Notes: generated by a model not told the origin, from the sequence alone. 64,000 nucleotides of DNA from Zunongwangia pacifica (GCF_023499215.1 NZ_JAKHSK010000002.1:1-64000); one strand, 5' to 3'; shown: positions 19,015 through 27,983, counted from the first letter of the stretch. Numbers and translations are program-made.

Positions 19015-19512
19015 TTAAGAAGGATCTACTAAAAATAAAGGCTGATCGAATTCTACCGGAGACGAATCGTCTACCAGTACTTTTACGATCTTACCAGAAA
19101 CTTCACTTTCAATTTCGTTGAAAAGTTTCATCGCCTCTATCACACAAAGTACATCTCCTTCTTTTATGGTATCTCCAACTTCTGCAAAAACAGGTTTATC
19201 TGGCGAAGGCTTACGGTAAAAAGTTCCGATGATCGGAGATTTTACAGTAACGTATTTAGAAGTATCTTCGGTTGCTTTAGCTTCTTCTTTAGGTGCAGCA
19301 GTTTCCTGCGGTGCAGGAGCAGGTGCCTGTTGTTGTACGGGCATTTGCGGTTGTACCTGTCCACCCATTGGCACTTGTTGCACAACTGTGGTTTCTTTTT
19401 CGTCTGAGCCCGTTCTAATAGTGATTTTCACATCACCGGTTTCCAGTTTTACCTCACTGGCACCAGACTTGGCAACAAACTTTATTAAATTCTGAATTTC
19501 TTTTAAATCCAT
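19015..19512 (-). CDS. accB: Biotin carboxyl carrier protein of acetyl-CoA carboxylase
   Basis: 165 residues. An N-terminal helical region (residues 1-45) is followed by a P/A/Q-rich flexible linker (about 45-82) and a biotinyl domain. The biotinylation motif is IEAMKLFNEI with target lysine K129, and the thumb-containing half lies before it (VKSPIIGTFYRKPSPDKPVF). It shuttles carboxybiotin between AccC and AccA/AccD. It lies 17 bp after fabH, consistent with co-transcription. Confidence 0.97.
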   Translation of the reverse strand: MDLKEIQNLIKFVAKSGASEVKLETGDVKITIRTGSDEKETTVVQQVPMGGQVQPQMPVQQQAPAPAPQETAAPKEEAKATEDTSKYVTVKSPIIGTFYRKPSPDKPVFAEVGDTIKEGDVLCVIEAMKLFNEIESEVSGKIVKVLVDDSSPVEFDQPLFLVDPS

Positions 19513-19529
19513 AATAATAAGGGTGTTAT

Positions 19530-20525
19530 TTAAGAATTATAAGCCCATTTAAGATATGTAGCTCCCCAAGTGAAACCACCTCCAAATGAAGCAAATATTA
19601 GATTATCTCCTTTTTTAAATTTTTTCTCGTAATCGCTAAGTAATAAAGGTAAAGTTGCAGAAGTGGTATTACCATATCTTTCGATATTCATCAATACTTT
19701 TTCGTCTTCTACACCCATTCTACTGGCAGTGGCCCCAATAATTCTTTTATTTGCCTGGTGTGCAATTAACCAATCTACATCTTGATTTGTAAGATGATTA
19801 CGTTCCATAATCTGAGCGCTTACTCCAGACATATTAGAGACGGCATATTTAAATACCGTTTTACCATCTTGCTTTACGTAATGCAGTTTTTTAGCTATGG
19901 TTTCTTCAGAAGGAGGTAAAAGTGAGCCTCCTGCTTCGATTCTTAAAGAATCCCTACCAATAGAGTCGCTACGCAAAATCTCATCCTGTAAGCCATAACC
20001 TTCTTCGTTGGGCTCCATTAATACAGCACCGGCACCATCACCAAAAATTATACAGGTCGTACGATCTGTATAATCGATAATTGAAGACATTTTATCTGCC
20101 CCTATCACCAATACTTTTTTATATCTACCCGATTCTATATATGCAGCGCCTGTAGACATCGCATATAAAAAGCCTGAACAAGCTGCCTGCAAATCGTAAG
20201 AAAAGGCATTTATTGCTCCAATTTGTGAAGCTACATGAACTCCTGTCGCAGCCACCGGCATATCCGGGGTTGCTGAAGCAAGAATAACCATGTCTATTTC
20301 TTTAGGATCTAAACCTGTTTTATTGATAAGATCGTTAGCTGCCTGAATCCCCAAATATGAAGTTCCTTTATTGGGGTCTTTTAAAATTCTTCTTTCCTTA
20401 ATTCCAGTTCGGGTAGTAATCCATTCGTCATTGGTTTCTACCATCTCTTCCAACATCTTGTTGGTTAACACATCTTCTGGCACATAGCCACCTACAGCTG
20501 TTATGGCTGCTGTGATTTTATTCAT
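19530..20525 (-). CDS. fabH: Beta-ketoacyl-ACP synthase III
   Basis: 331 residues from the ATG at 20525 (MNKITAAITAVGGYVPE); six extra in-frame codons upstream are unlikely to be translated. The Cys-His-Asn triad is complete: C116 in LQAACSGFLYA, H256 in LIAHQANKRI and N286 in ERYGNTTSATLP. It condenses acetyl-CoA (or a branched primer) with malonyl-ACP to start fatty acid synthesis. It is first in the fabH-accB-accC cluster, so initiation and malonyl-CoA supply are encoded together. Confidence 0.96.
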   Translation of the reverse strand: MNKITAAITAVGGYVPEDVLTNKMLEEMVETNDEWITTRTGIKERRILKDPNKGTSYLGIQAANDLINKTGLDPKEIDMVILASATPDMPVAATGVHVASQIGAINAFSYDLQAACSGFLYAMSTGAAYIESGRYKKVLVIGADKMSSIIDYTDRTTCIIFGDGAGAVLMEPNEEGYGLQDEILRSDSIGRDSLRIEAGGSLLPPSEETIAKKLHYVKQDGKTVFKYAVSNMSGVSAQIMERNHLTNQDVDWLIAHQANKRIIGATASRMGVEDEKVLMNIERYGNTTSATLPLLLSDYEKKFKKGDNLIFASFGGGFTWGATYLKWAYNS

Positions 20526-20641
20526 AGAATTGAATTTATACACCTTGTTTGCAGCTCGTTAGTGTACAAACAATTTGAGAAATGTACTAAAATTTCTGTA
20601 AACAGGGGTGCAAATTAAGGTCTTTTTGGGACTTAATCAAC

Positions 20642-20674
20642 TAAAAACAAAAAACTCCCACGTTGTGAGAGTTT
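20642..20674 (-). terminator. Rho-independent terminator after rpmF
   Basis: AAACTCCCAC / GTGAGAGTTT stem with one mismatch and a 3-nt loop, followed on the minus strand by a T-rich tract. It separates the pdxA-DUF177-rpmF transcript from fabH. Confidence 0.75.
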
Positions 20675-20704
20675 CTGTATATTTCTTTGAAGCCCTAATC
20701 AAAA

Positions 20705-20902
20705 TTAAGCTTCTACTTCCTCTGTGTTATCAATTAACACCTGACCACGGTAATATAATTTACCCTCATGCCAGTGAGCTCTGTGATATAAATGTGCCTC
20801 ACCAGTGGTAGGATCTATACCAATTTGTGGTGCAGTTGCTTTATAATGAGTTCTTCTTTTATCCCTTCTGGTTTTAGATATCTTTCTCTTTGGATGTGCC
20901 AT
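20705..20902 (-). CDS. rpmF: 50S ribosomal protein L32
   Basis: 65 residues. The start [20 protein letters not shown] is diagnostic for bL32. There is no CxxC zinc pair; this is the zinc-independent type common in Bacteroidota. It lies 13 bp downstream of the DUF177 gene, the usual YceD-L32 pairing. Confidence 0.97.
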   Translation of the reverse strand: MAHPKRKISKTRRDKRRTHYKATAPQIGIDPTTGEAHLYHRAHWHEGKLYYRGQVLIDNTEEVEA

Positions 20903-20915
20903 GGCTTACTATTAT

Positions 20916-21449
20916 TTAATCGTTTAGTAAATTTTTTAATTTATCCCATCGGGGATCTATATCGTCCCCATCTTTCTTTTCTTTATTGCCTAAGCTTAGT
21001 TCCTCCAGTTTATCCAACACATCAGATTTTAACGTCCCGTCTTCAACGCCGGGATGAATCTTTTTTGCTGGTACTGCAAGAACAATAAGTTCGTAAATAT
21101 ATTGTTGTACGTTGATCTCGAACTCCCCATGCGGAATGATAAGTAAATCTTCGTTATCATCATTAAACTCTTCCCCAAACTTGATCACTAAGAATAAACT
21201 ACTTTCTATTGGCTGATCATAAGGCTCGTTTGTGATATCACAATTTACATTTACCGTCCCGGAAGCTTTAAACGTAAGCTCCATCATGGTTGTCTTTTTC
21301 TCGAATAACAGATCGATTTTTACATCGGCACTGTTAAACTCATCGTACTCAAAATGCTCAAAGAACTCATTGTCAACCTCGTACTCAAACTGGTGTTTCC
21401 CAAGCTTTAACCCCACAAAAGGGATCGTATAGGCTTTCATTTTCCTCAT
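20916..21449 (-). CDS. DUF177 (YceD-like) protein
   Basis: About 177 residues from the ATG at 21449 (MRKMKAYTIPFVGLKLGKHQ). The frame is open 22 codons further, but family members start at the MxxxKAYTIPF segment. It has the DUF177 core with a conserved cysteine in GTVNVNCDITNEPYDQPI and an acidic C-terminus (LGNKEKKDGDDIDPRW). It is always linked with rpmF. E. coli and plant homologues affect 23S rRNA level or processing, which suggests a role in large-subunit assembly. The 95 bp before it separate it from pdxA. Confidence 0.85.
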   Translation of the reverse strand: MRKMKAYTIPFVGLKLGKHQFEYEVDNEFFEHFEYDEFNSADVKIDLLFEKKTTMMELTFKASGTVNVNCDITNEPYDQPIESSLFLVIKFGEEFNDDNEDLLIIPHGEFEINVQQYIYELIVLAVPAKKIHPGVEDGTLKSDVLDKLEELSLGNKEKKDGDDIDPRWDKLKNLLND

Positions 21450-21544
21450 TTCGTCCTCAGTTTTGAGTTTTCGCCCTTTTACAAAGGCGGCTGCAAAGAT
21501 AAAAAATAAAATCAACTAAAAGCTTTTTATAAACAATTTTTTGT

Positions 21545-22591
21545 TTATATCTTTTTGCTCTGCTTTTTTAGCGGGTTTCTTGTGAGTTTTTTATATTCTT
21601 CTCTGCATTTATAAATATCAATTGCTTTAAAAACAGCTTCTTTAAAGGAATTAATATTAGCAGAATTTGTACCCGCAATTTCAAAAGCGGTACCATGATC
21701 GGGTGAGGTCCTTACCTTACTTAATCCTGCTGTAAAATTAACCCCCTGCCCAAAGGATAGTGTTTTAAAAGGTATTAATCCCTGATCGTGATAGGAAGCA
21801 ATTACGGCATCAAAATTCTTATAATTTTTTGATCCGAAAAAGCTATCTGCAGAAAATGGACCAAAAACCAACTCTCCGCTTTCACGAATTTCGTTTAAAG
21901 TTGGTTTTAAAACTTCTTCATCTTCTTTGCCTATGACGCCATTATCACCACTATGAGGATTAATACCTAACACAGCGATTTTTGGTTTCTGAATTCTAAA
22001 ATCCTGCCTAAGCGTATGCTGAATAATAGCAATTTTCTTTTTTATTAATTCCGGAGTAATCACATTGGCTATATCTTTTAAAGCTACATGATCTGTGAAT
22101 AATCCTACTTTAAGGTTATCGGTAATCATAAACATAAGGCTCTCCCCCTGTAGTTCTTTCGCCAAGTAATCAGTATGACCCGGAAAATTGAATTTATCTG
22201 ATTGGATGGTATGCTTATTAATGGGCGCCGTAACCAACGCATCAATTTCATCTTTCTTTAAAGCTTCTGTAGCAGCTTCTAAAGATTTAAAAGCATACTC
22301 CCCAACTTTAGGATCTTCTTCCCCAAAATTAATCGTCACACTTTCTTTCCAAACATTTACAATATTTACTTTTCCATCGATCGCATGTTCTGCACTATCG
22401 ATTCCTTGAAAGTTAATTGCCAGTTTATATTTTTTCTTTAAAAAAGTGATAATCTTGGTTGAAGCAAAAATTACAGGAGTACAAAAGTCCAGCATTCTGG
22501 AATCATCAAAAGTCTTCAGTACAATTTCGCTTCCAATTCCATTCAAGTCACCTATACTAATTCCTACTTTTATCTTTTTAGGATGTTTCAT
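21545..22591 (-). CDS. pdxA: 4-hydroxythreonine-4-phosphate dehydrogenase
   Basis: 348 residues from the ATG at 22591 (MKHPKKIKVGISIGDLNGIG). The 12 codons upstream overlap the likely promoter and are not expected in the protein. Metal and substrate motifs are GHTDYLA, ASYHDQGLIPFK and RTSPDHGTAFEIAG. It oxidises 4-phosphohydroxy-L-threonine in the DXP-dependent pyridoxal phosphate pathway. It is divergent from ribE with only 59 bp between start codons. Confidence 0.95.
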   Translation of the reverse strand: MKHPKKIKVGISIGDLNGIGSEIVLKTFDDSRMLDFCTPVIFASTKIITFLKKKYKLAINFQGIDSAEHAIDGKVNIVNVWKESVTINFGEEDPKVGEYAFKSLEAATEALKKDEIDALVTAPINKHTIQSDKFNFPGHTDYLAKELQGESLMFMITDNLKVGLFTDHVALKDIANVITPELIKKKIAIIQHTLRQDFRIQKPKIAVLGINPHSGDNGVIGKEDEEVLKPTLNEIRESGELVFGPFSADSFFGSKNYKNFDAVIASYHDQGLIPFKTLSFGQGVNFTAGLSKVRTSPDHGTAFEIAGTNSANINSFKEAVFKAIDIYKCREEYKKLTRNPLKKQSKKI

Positions 22592-22624
22592 ACTTCCTTC
22601 GAATATATATTTTACTTTTACATA

Positions 22625-22632
22625 CAAATGTA
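22625..22632 (-). promoter_or_regulatory. Candidate -7 box (TACATTTG on minus) for pdxA operon
   Basis: TAnnTTTG match on the minus strand, about 34 bp before the pdxA ATG. It supports the downstream start choice. No clear -33 TTG is visible. Confidence 0.35.
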
Positions 22633-22650
22633 ACCAATATTATAGAATCC

Positions 22651-23238
22651 ATGTTTACCGGTATTGTAGAAGAAGTAGGAAAAATAAGGAAATTAGTTAG
22701 AGAAAATACTAATCTTCATATAGAGGTAGAAGCAGCAATGACACCCGAATTAAAAATTGACCAGAGTGTTTCCCACAATGGCGTATGTTTAACAGTGGTT
22801 TCTATTAAAGATCATAGCTATACCGTTACGGCCATTCAGGAAACATTAAACAAAACTAACTTAAATCACCTGGCTGAAGGTGACCATGTGAATCTGGAAC
22901 GAGGAATGAAACTTGGAGACCGACTTGATGGCCATATTGTACAGGGACATGTAGACCAGACCGCAAAATGTATAGAGGTTAAAGATATCGATGGCAGCTG
23001 GCAATTCACTTTTGAATATGACCCTTCGCTAAATAACATTACAATAGAAAAAGGGTCTATCACCATAAACGGCGTAAGCCTAACGGTTGTTAATTCTGAA
23101 AGAAATTCATTCTCTGTAGCAATTATCCCTTATACTTTTGAAAACACTACGTTTAAGCAAATAGAAAATGGGACAATCGTAAACCTCGAATTTGATGTTA
23201 TTGGAAAATACGTAAAAAGAATTACTGAACTTTCTTAG
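22651..23238 (+). CDS. ribE: Riboflavin synthase, alpha subunit
   Basis: 195 residues with two tandem lumazine-binding domains. Domain 1 starts MFTGIVEEVGKI and contains SVSHNGVCLTVVS; domain 2 starts DGHIVQGHVDQTA and contains ITINGVSLTVV. It dismutates two lumazines to riboflavin. There is no room for an FMN riboswitch between it and pdxA. Its 3' end overlaps the convergent small gene by 17 bp. Confidence 0.95.
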   Translation: MFTGIVEEVGKIRKLVRENTNLHIEVEAAMTPELKIDQSVSHNGVCLTVVSIKDHSYTVTAIQETLNKTNLNHLAEGDHVNLERGMKLGDRLDGHIVQGHVDQTAKCIEVKDIDGSWQFTFEYDPSLNNITIEKGSITINGVSLTVVNSERNSFSVAIIPYTFENTTFKQIENGTIVNLEFDVIGKYVKRITELS

Positions 23239-23458
23239 AGTAAGATCTAAAAATATAAGTTACTCCAATAAATAATCCTCCGACCAAAAGAAAACTTAGA
23301 TTGGAATCAATGGGTACATTTCTACCAGGTGGGGGCGGTAGGCCGTCATCTTCTGCTGCCTTTCCTGGATTAGGTGGATCTGAACCATCGTTAGCAAAAA
23401 CCGGATTGGTTGTAATACTAAAAAGAAGTATGGTTAGTATTAAAAATCTCTTTTTCAT
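23222..23458 (-). CDS. Small exported protein with PID-type C-terminal sorting-like signal
   Basis: 78 residues from the ATG at 23458 (MKKRFLILTILLF). A signal peptide spans about residues 1-22 with a likely cut after VFA. A short Pro/Gly/Asp-rich mature part follows, then the C-terminal tripartite signal: NVPIDSNL, a membrane helix (LSFLLVGGLFIGVTYIF) and a basic tail SYSKK. This order (PID motif, hydrophobic helix, positive end) resembles PID-type C-terminal protein-sorting tails of Bacteroidota. No exosortase gene lies in the window. It could instead be an ordinary single-pass small membrane protein. Confidence 0.6.
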   Translation of the reverse strand: MKKRFLILTILLFSITTNPVFANDGSDPPNPGKAAEDDGLPPPPGRNVPIDSNLSFLLVGGLFIGVTYIFRSYSKKVQ

Positions 23459-23743
23459 ATAACTTTTCCTACAGCACAATTTAATTTTAAAAGTATCGAC
23501 CTAAAACTTCTTGTTAATAAATTAACGTAAAACTCTTTGTAAAGGTTTTAAATTTTTCGCTAAATTATCTATAATCAATGATTAAAACAGAATTTTTCGT
23601 TGAATATCACTAATTATCGCTTAAAACAAACTATTTCGATTTCGTAACACTTTTTACTCGTATTAATAGGAAATTATTTACAGGTATAAGACGTATCTCT
23701 ATGATTCGAATAGAAGCTGATAAGGACTAAATACACTTTTATT

Positions 23744-25087
23744 TTAAAACAAAAGACTTATCGACGTCCCTTTATGTTCTTCACTATGAATTTGGATTTT
23801 CCCTTTATGCAACATCATAATTTGCTTACATAAACTTAAGCCGATACCACTACCATTCTTTTTGGTGGTAAAGAAAGGAACAAATATGGTTTCCTGAATT
23901 TCTGGCGGAATACCATTACCATTGTCAATTACTTTTATAATTGTGTAACCGTCTGTAGTGGATTTAGCGGTCACATAAATTTCTGGGTTTTCAATATCCT
24001 GTAACGCATCCCGTGCATTTACAATTAAATTAATTAGCACCTGTTCGATAAGATAACTGTCGATTTTCACCTGTAATTGTGAATTAGAAAGATCGAAGTT
24101 TAACATTATATCCTTAGCTGCTAAAGAAGGCTTCATTAATCGTTCTATCGATGCAAAAAGATCTTCTACAAAAACATTGTTACGATTAATATGAGTCACC
24201 TTATTTAGGCTACGGTAGGTTTTCGCGAATTTCATTAAACCTTCACTCCGCTTTTTAATACTTCCAATCGCTTCATTTAAATCTAAAATATCTAAAGTAT
24301 TTTCTTCGGGATTTTTAAGGTTTTCTCTTACCTGATATTGCAACGTATCGGCCAGCGAAGAAATTGGCGCGATAGAATTCATAATCTCGTGCGTCATTAC
24401 ACTCAATAATTTCTTCCAGGCTTCAGATTCGTTTTGATTTAAGGTTTCATCAATATTTTGTAGTAAAATGATCTTAAACGAATGTTCATTTTCATAAAAA
24501 ACCGTTTCAGAAACCAAAACTTTTAGCTTTTCGCCATTTACTTTGATGCTTATTGAACTCCCGGTAAGATGACTCATTTCAAAAATAGTCTCGAATAATT
24601 CCGGTTTTCGGCTTTTTAGAAACTTAATATTTTTAAAGGAAGGAATACTTAGTGTTTTCTTGATTGCTTCGTTTGCCCAAAGAACATCTCCGTTTTTTTG
24701 ATTATAAGAAATGATCCCAACATCTACCATTTCTAATATTTTCTGAAGATAAAGATACTGTGCCTCTTTATTCGAGTTGATCTCTCTAATTTTGTCATTA
24801 ATCAGATTAAAACCTTTATGAAGGCGTGCCAGGTCTTCAGGAGCACCTTTGCTTACAAAGCGTCTTGAAAAATCGTTGTATTTAACCGATTCAAAAAAAT
24901 CGTCCATCGCATTAAAACGACGGGTTATAAATTTATACAGGTTATAAAATAATATTAAGGATAGGATAGCTCCTAAAACAAGCAATACCATTTGGTGTAG
25001 ACTAATTCCGAAAGCTACGGCAGTTAAAGCCCCCGTTAAAATCACCAATCTTAGCAAAAGACCTAAACTGTACCTTTTATAAGTCAT
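23744..25087 (-). CDS. Membrane sensor histidine kinase (NtrY-like)
   Basis: 447 residues. There are two N-terminal membrane helices (about residues 10-30 and 33-50) with almost no periplasmic loop, so the signal is probably sensed in the membrane or cytoplasm. A HAMP-like linker (about 50-100) and a PAS-like domain (about 105-210, VDVGIISYNQKNGDVLWANEA) follow. The phospho-acceptor is H233 in SVMTHEIMNSIAP. The ATPase domain has the N box LIVNARDAL, G1 VIDNGNGIP and G2 GSGIGLSLC. It autophosphorylates and should pass phosphate to the adjacent regulator. Its start overlaps the regulator's end by 11 bp, so the two are co-translated. Confidence 0.92.
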   Translation of the reverse strand: MTYKRYSLGLLLRLVILTGALTAVAFGISLHQMVLLVLGAILSLILFYNLYKFITRRFNAMDDFFESVKYNDFSRRFVSKGAPEDLARLHKGFNLINDKIREINSNKEAQYLYLQKILEMVDVGIISYNQKNGDVLWANEAIKKTLSIPSFKNIKFLKSRKPELFETIFEMSHLTGSSISIKVNGEKLKVLVSETVFYENEHSFKIILLQNIDETLNQNESEAWKKLLSVMTHEIMNSIAPISSLADTLQYQVRENLKNPEENTLDILDLNEAIGSIKKRSEGLMKFAKTYRSLNKVTHINRNNVFVEDLFASIERLMKPSLAAKDIMLNFDLSNSQLQVKIDSYLIEQVLINLIVNARDALQDIENPEIYVTAKSTTDGYTIIKVIDNGNGIPPEIQETIFVPFFTTKKNGSGIGLSLCKQIMMLHKGKIQIHSEEHKGTSISLLF

Positions 25088-26423
25088 ATTTATTGAGTCT
25101 GCGATACAAAGCTGCCCTGGTAATCCCTAATTCTTTAGCCGATTTGGAAATATTTCCTTTATTTTTTTCGATAACTTTTAAAATCGTTTGTTTTTCTACC
25201 GTTTCAAGATTTGTTTCCTGAATTCCGTTTGCTGCTGGTATCGATTTTTCTAATCCTGAAAAAACTAAATCTTCAGCAGCCAGGGTATCACCATCAGCCA
25301 TAATCACGGCCCTTTCCAACACATACTGGAGCTCCCGAACATTCCCCGGAAAAGAATGTGATTTCAGCTTACTAAAGAAATCTTTATCGAATGAAAATGG
25401 TGCTTTAAAGTATTTTTCAGCATATAAATCGGTAAAATATCGGCTAAGTAGGGTTATATCGGTACCACGCTCCCGAAGTGGTGGCACCATAAGGTCTACC
25501 GTATTAATACGGTAAATTAAATCTTTTCTAAACGTATTTTCATCAGCAAGATCACTCAGCTCTAAATTTGTAGCGCAAATTAACCGAATATCAATAGGAA
25601 TACTTTCGTTGGATCCTAGCGGAGTAATGGTTCGGTTTTGTAAAACCGTAAGCAATCTTGCCTGTTGGCGTAAACTAATATTCCCTATTTCATCTAGAAA
25701 AAGTGTACCGCCGTTGGCCGCTTCAAAACGTCCTTTTCGATCTTCACGCGCATCGGTAAATGCTCCTTTTTTATATCCAAAAAGTTCACTTTCAAACAAA
25801 CTCTCCGTCAGTGCACCCACATCTACTTTTACGAATGGCTTATTCTTCCGAAGGGATTGATCGTGTACCGCTCGGGCAACCAAATCTTTACCGGTCCCAT
25901 TTTCACCCAAGATCAACACATTCGCATCTGTAGGCGCTACTTTTTTAAGTTTTTCAAATACCAGCTGCATTTCTTCACTTTCGCCAATAATTTTATTTCC
26001 GGCAGCAGTAGGTCTGGATAGTTGCGGTTTTACTGACTTTTTTTCAACCAGCGATTTTAAGGCCTCAATCATTTTTTGATTTTTCCAGGGCTTTACCAAA
26101 AAATCTGAAGCTCCTTTTTTTAAAGAACGTATCGCCAAATCAATATCGGCATAAGCCGTAATTAAAATAACATCTACCTTTTTATCGATCTGCTTAATCT
26201 TATTCAGCCAAAAAATTCCTTCATTACCAGTATTTACCACTCCGTTAAAATTCATATCCAGAATAATGACATCAAATTTTTCCTGTTCTAAAAGAGCGGC
26301 GATATTATTCGGATTCTTTTCGGTAACGACTTTGTTTGCCAACGATTTCAGCATAATCCGTAATGCAGTTAACACATCGGGATCATCATCTATAACCAGT
26401 ATGTTCGCATTCTTCAATTGCAT
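25077..26423 (-). CDS. Sigma-54-dependent response regulator (NtrC family)
   Basis: 448 residues. Receiver domain 1-120 with phospho-acceptor D56 in DVIILDMNFNG and the conserved K in FLVKPW. AAA+ domain with Walker A GENGTGKD (173-180) and the sigma-54 contact loop GAFTDA (220-225; Asp in place of the second Gly of GAFTGA, a known natural variant). The Fis-type helix-turn-helix is at the C-terminus (NISKSAKELGITRAALYRRL). It activates sigma-54 RNA polymerase from a distance after phosphorylation. It is divergent from the transporter operon across a 261-bp gap holding a dyad and a sigma-54-like promoter, so that operon is its likely target. Confidence 0.95.
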   Translation of the reverse strand: MQLKNANILVIDDDPDVLTALRIMLKSLANKVVTEKNPNNIAALLEQEKFDVIILDMNFNGVVNTGNEGIFWLNKIKQIDKKVDVILITAYADIDLAIRSLKKGASDFLVKPWKNQKMIEALKSLVEKKSVKPQLSRPTAAGNKIIGESEEMQLVFEKLKKVAPTDANVLILGENGTGKDLVARAVHDQSLRKNKPFVKVDVGALTESLFESELFGYKKGAFTDAREDRKGRFEAANGGTLFLDEIGNISLRQQARLLTVLQNRTITPLGSNESIPIDIRLICATNLELSDLADENTFRKDLIYRINTVDLMVPPLRERGTDITLLSRYFTDLYAEKYFKAPFSFDKDFFSKLKSHSFPGNVRELQYVLERAVIMADGDTLAAEDLVFSGLEKSIPAANGIQETNLETVEKQTILKVIEKNKGNISKSAKELGITRAALYRRLNKYDL

Positions 26424-26513
26424 ACCTACAATATTACGACTTTCTATTACCTATAAATAAAAATGACTTTAGAAATTTAATCCTGCTCGAATTTGTTTTG
26501 TTTTCGAACAGAT

Positions 26514-26534
26514 AGTGTCTTAAAAACGAACACT
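26514..26534. promoter_or_regulatory. Candidate activator-binding dyad
   Basis: Arms AGTGT and ACACT separated by 11 bp, about 71 bp upstream of the sigma-54-like site. A further half site GACACT lies at 26572-26577. Position fits an enhancer for the adjacent NtrC-type regulator, but binding is inferred. Confidence 0.4.
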
Positions 26535-26584
26535 TTTCCTTCTGCATAAAAATTTAAATGATTTAAATTCAGACACTTACGATT

Positions 26585-26602
26585 TTGGCATCATTATAAC
26601 AT
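26585..26602 (+). promoter_or_regulatory. Candidate sigma-54 promoter of the transporter operon
   Basis: TTGGCATCATTATAACAT aligns with the consensus TTGGCAC-N5-TTGCAT. The -24 half is nearly perfect (TTGGCA). The -12 half matches 4 of 6, with AC where GC is expected. It lies 82 bp before the adaptor ATG. The neighbouring gene encodes a sigma-54 activator, which raises plausibility; the weak -12 lowers it. Confidence 0.5.
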
Positions 26603-26684
26603 AGTTTTAAGAGCATGTGAAAATTTTCAATCTAGAAAAACAATACAAATAATAACCAATATCAATTAGACAACATCAATCAAA

Positions 26685-27938
26685 ATGGATATACCTATAG
26701 AAAAAAAACGATTTACTCCTAAGAAAATAGCCATGATTATTGGTATTATACTTTTAGTGGGGCTTATCGTTTTTGTATTACTCTCCTCAAGTGGTAGCAC
26801 CCGACTTAATGTTGAAAAAGAACGAATTAGTATAAGCAGCGTTAAAAAAGACATTTTTCAGGAGAACATTCCGGTTAACGGAGTAGTGATGCCTATTACC
26901 ACCATTTACCTGGATGCTTTAGAAGGTGGTCGTGTAGAGGAAAAATTTGTTGAGGACGGCGCAATGATGAAAAAAGGAGAGCCTATCCTTAGATTATCGA
27001 ATACCGATTTAGAGTTGAGTTTAGTGAATCAGGAAACCCAGGTTTATAATCTGCTTACACAAATGCAGCGCACACAAAATGCGTCTCGGGAGAATACGAT
27101 TGGTAAGCTCAATCAACTAACTGAAGTAAAAAGCAGTCTTAGAGAAGCGGAAAGAAGATATAAACTGAATAAAAAACTATTTGAAAAAGGTGCGGTTGCT
27201 GAACAGGAATATCTGGAAACCAAAAACAATTACAATTATCAAAAAGACCGTTTAGCCTTAACCGAAAGAGTGCTACAGCAGGATTCTATTTCATCTAAAC
27301 AAGAAAATGTACAGGCAAGAGAATCTTACGAAAAAACAAGAAAAGCCTTAGAATTAATGCGTAAAAAAGTTGAAGACCTTATCGTAAGAGCCCCGGTAGA
27401 TGGGCAGCTGACTTCCTTAGATGCTGAAATTGGTCAGTCTAAATCTAAAGGTGAACGCCTGGGACAAATCGACGTGATTAGCGGTTATAAAGTGCGTGTA
27501 GATGTAGATGAGCATTATATTTCCCGAATTTACGCCGGGCAGCAGGGAAGTTTTAATTTCGACGGAAAAAGTTATACGCTGGAAATAAAGAAAGTCTATA
27601 CTCAGGTGGCAAACGGAAGGTTTCAGGTAGATATGACCTTTCTGGAAGACGCTCCACAAAAAATTAGAAGAGGGCAAACACTGCAAATCCGGGTAGCATT
27701 GAGCCAGGAAAAAGAAGCTGTGCTTATTCCTAAGGGAGGGTTTTTTCAGGAAACCGGCGGGAACTGGATCTTTAAGTTAAGTGAAGACGGCAGTATTGCT
27801 TATAAAACCGATATTCAGTTAGGCAGCCAAAACACCGAATATTACGAAGTACTTTCAGGTTTAGAACCGGGCGACCGGGTCATTACCTCAAGCTACAGCA
27901 ATTATGAAGATATTCAGGAGCTGGTGCTAAAAGACTAA
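26685..27938 (+). CDS. Periplasmic adaptor (membrane fusion) protein, HlyD/MacA type
   Basis: 417 residues. A single N-terminal membrane helix (about residues 17-37, IAMIIGIILLVGLIVFVLL) anchors it in the inner membrane. The lipoyl/barrel-sandwich halves lie at about 65-105 (YLDALEGGRVEEKFVEDGA) and 235-262 (IVRAPVDGQLTSLDAEIG). The intervening long coiled-coil hairpin (about 110-230) should contact the TolC partner. A beta-barrel and a membrane-proximal domain follow (LIPKGGFFQETGG; LSGLEPGDRVITS). It bridges inner-membrane permeases to the outer-membrane channel. It is the only adaptor in the operon and so is presumably shared by all twelve permeases. Confidence 0.93.
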   Translation: MDIPIEKKRFTPKKIAMIIGIILLVGLIVFVLLSSSGSTRLNVEKERISISSVKKDIFQENIPVNGVVMPITTIYLDALEGGRVEEKFVEDGAMMKKGEPILRLSNTDLELSLVNQETQVYNLLTQMQRTQNASRENTIGKLNQLTEVKSSLREAERRYKLNKKLFEKGAVAEQEYLETKNNYNYQKDRLALTERVLQQDSISSKQENVQARESYEKTRKALELMRKKVEDLIVRAPVDGQLTSLDAEIGQSKSKGERLGQIDVISGYKVRVDVDEHYISRIYAGQQGSFNFDGKSYTLEIKKVYTQVANGRFQVDMTFLEDAPQKIRRGQTLQIRVALSQEKEAVLIPKGGFFQETGGNWIFKLSEDGSIAYKTDIQLGSQNTEYYEVLSGLEPGDRVITSSYSNYEDIQELVLKD

Positions 27939-27983
27939 ATTCCATACTTTTAAACATAATTATTAAGGACTAATACATTCATC

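Noticed and set aside
22592-22650. FMN riboswitch before ribE
   Set aside because: Only 59 bp separate ribE from the divergent pdxA start, too short for the aptamer, and no conserved elements were recognised.
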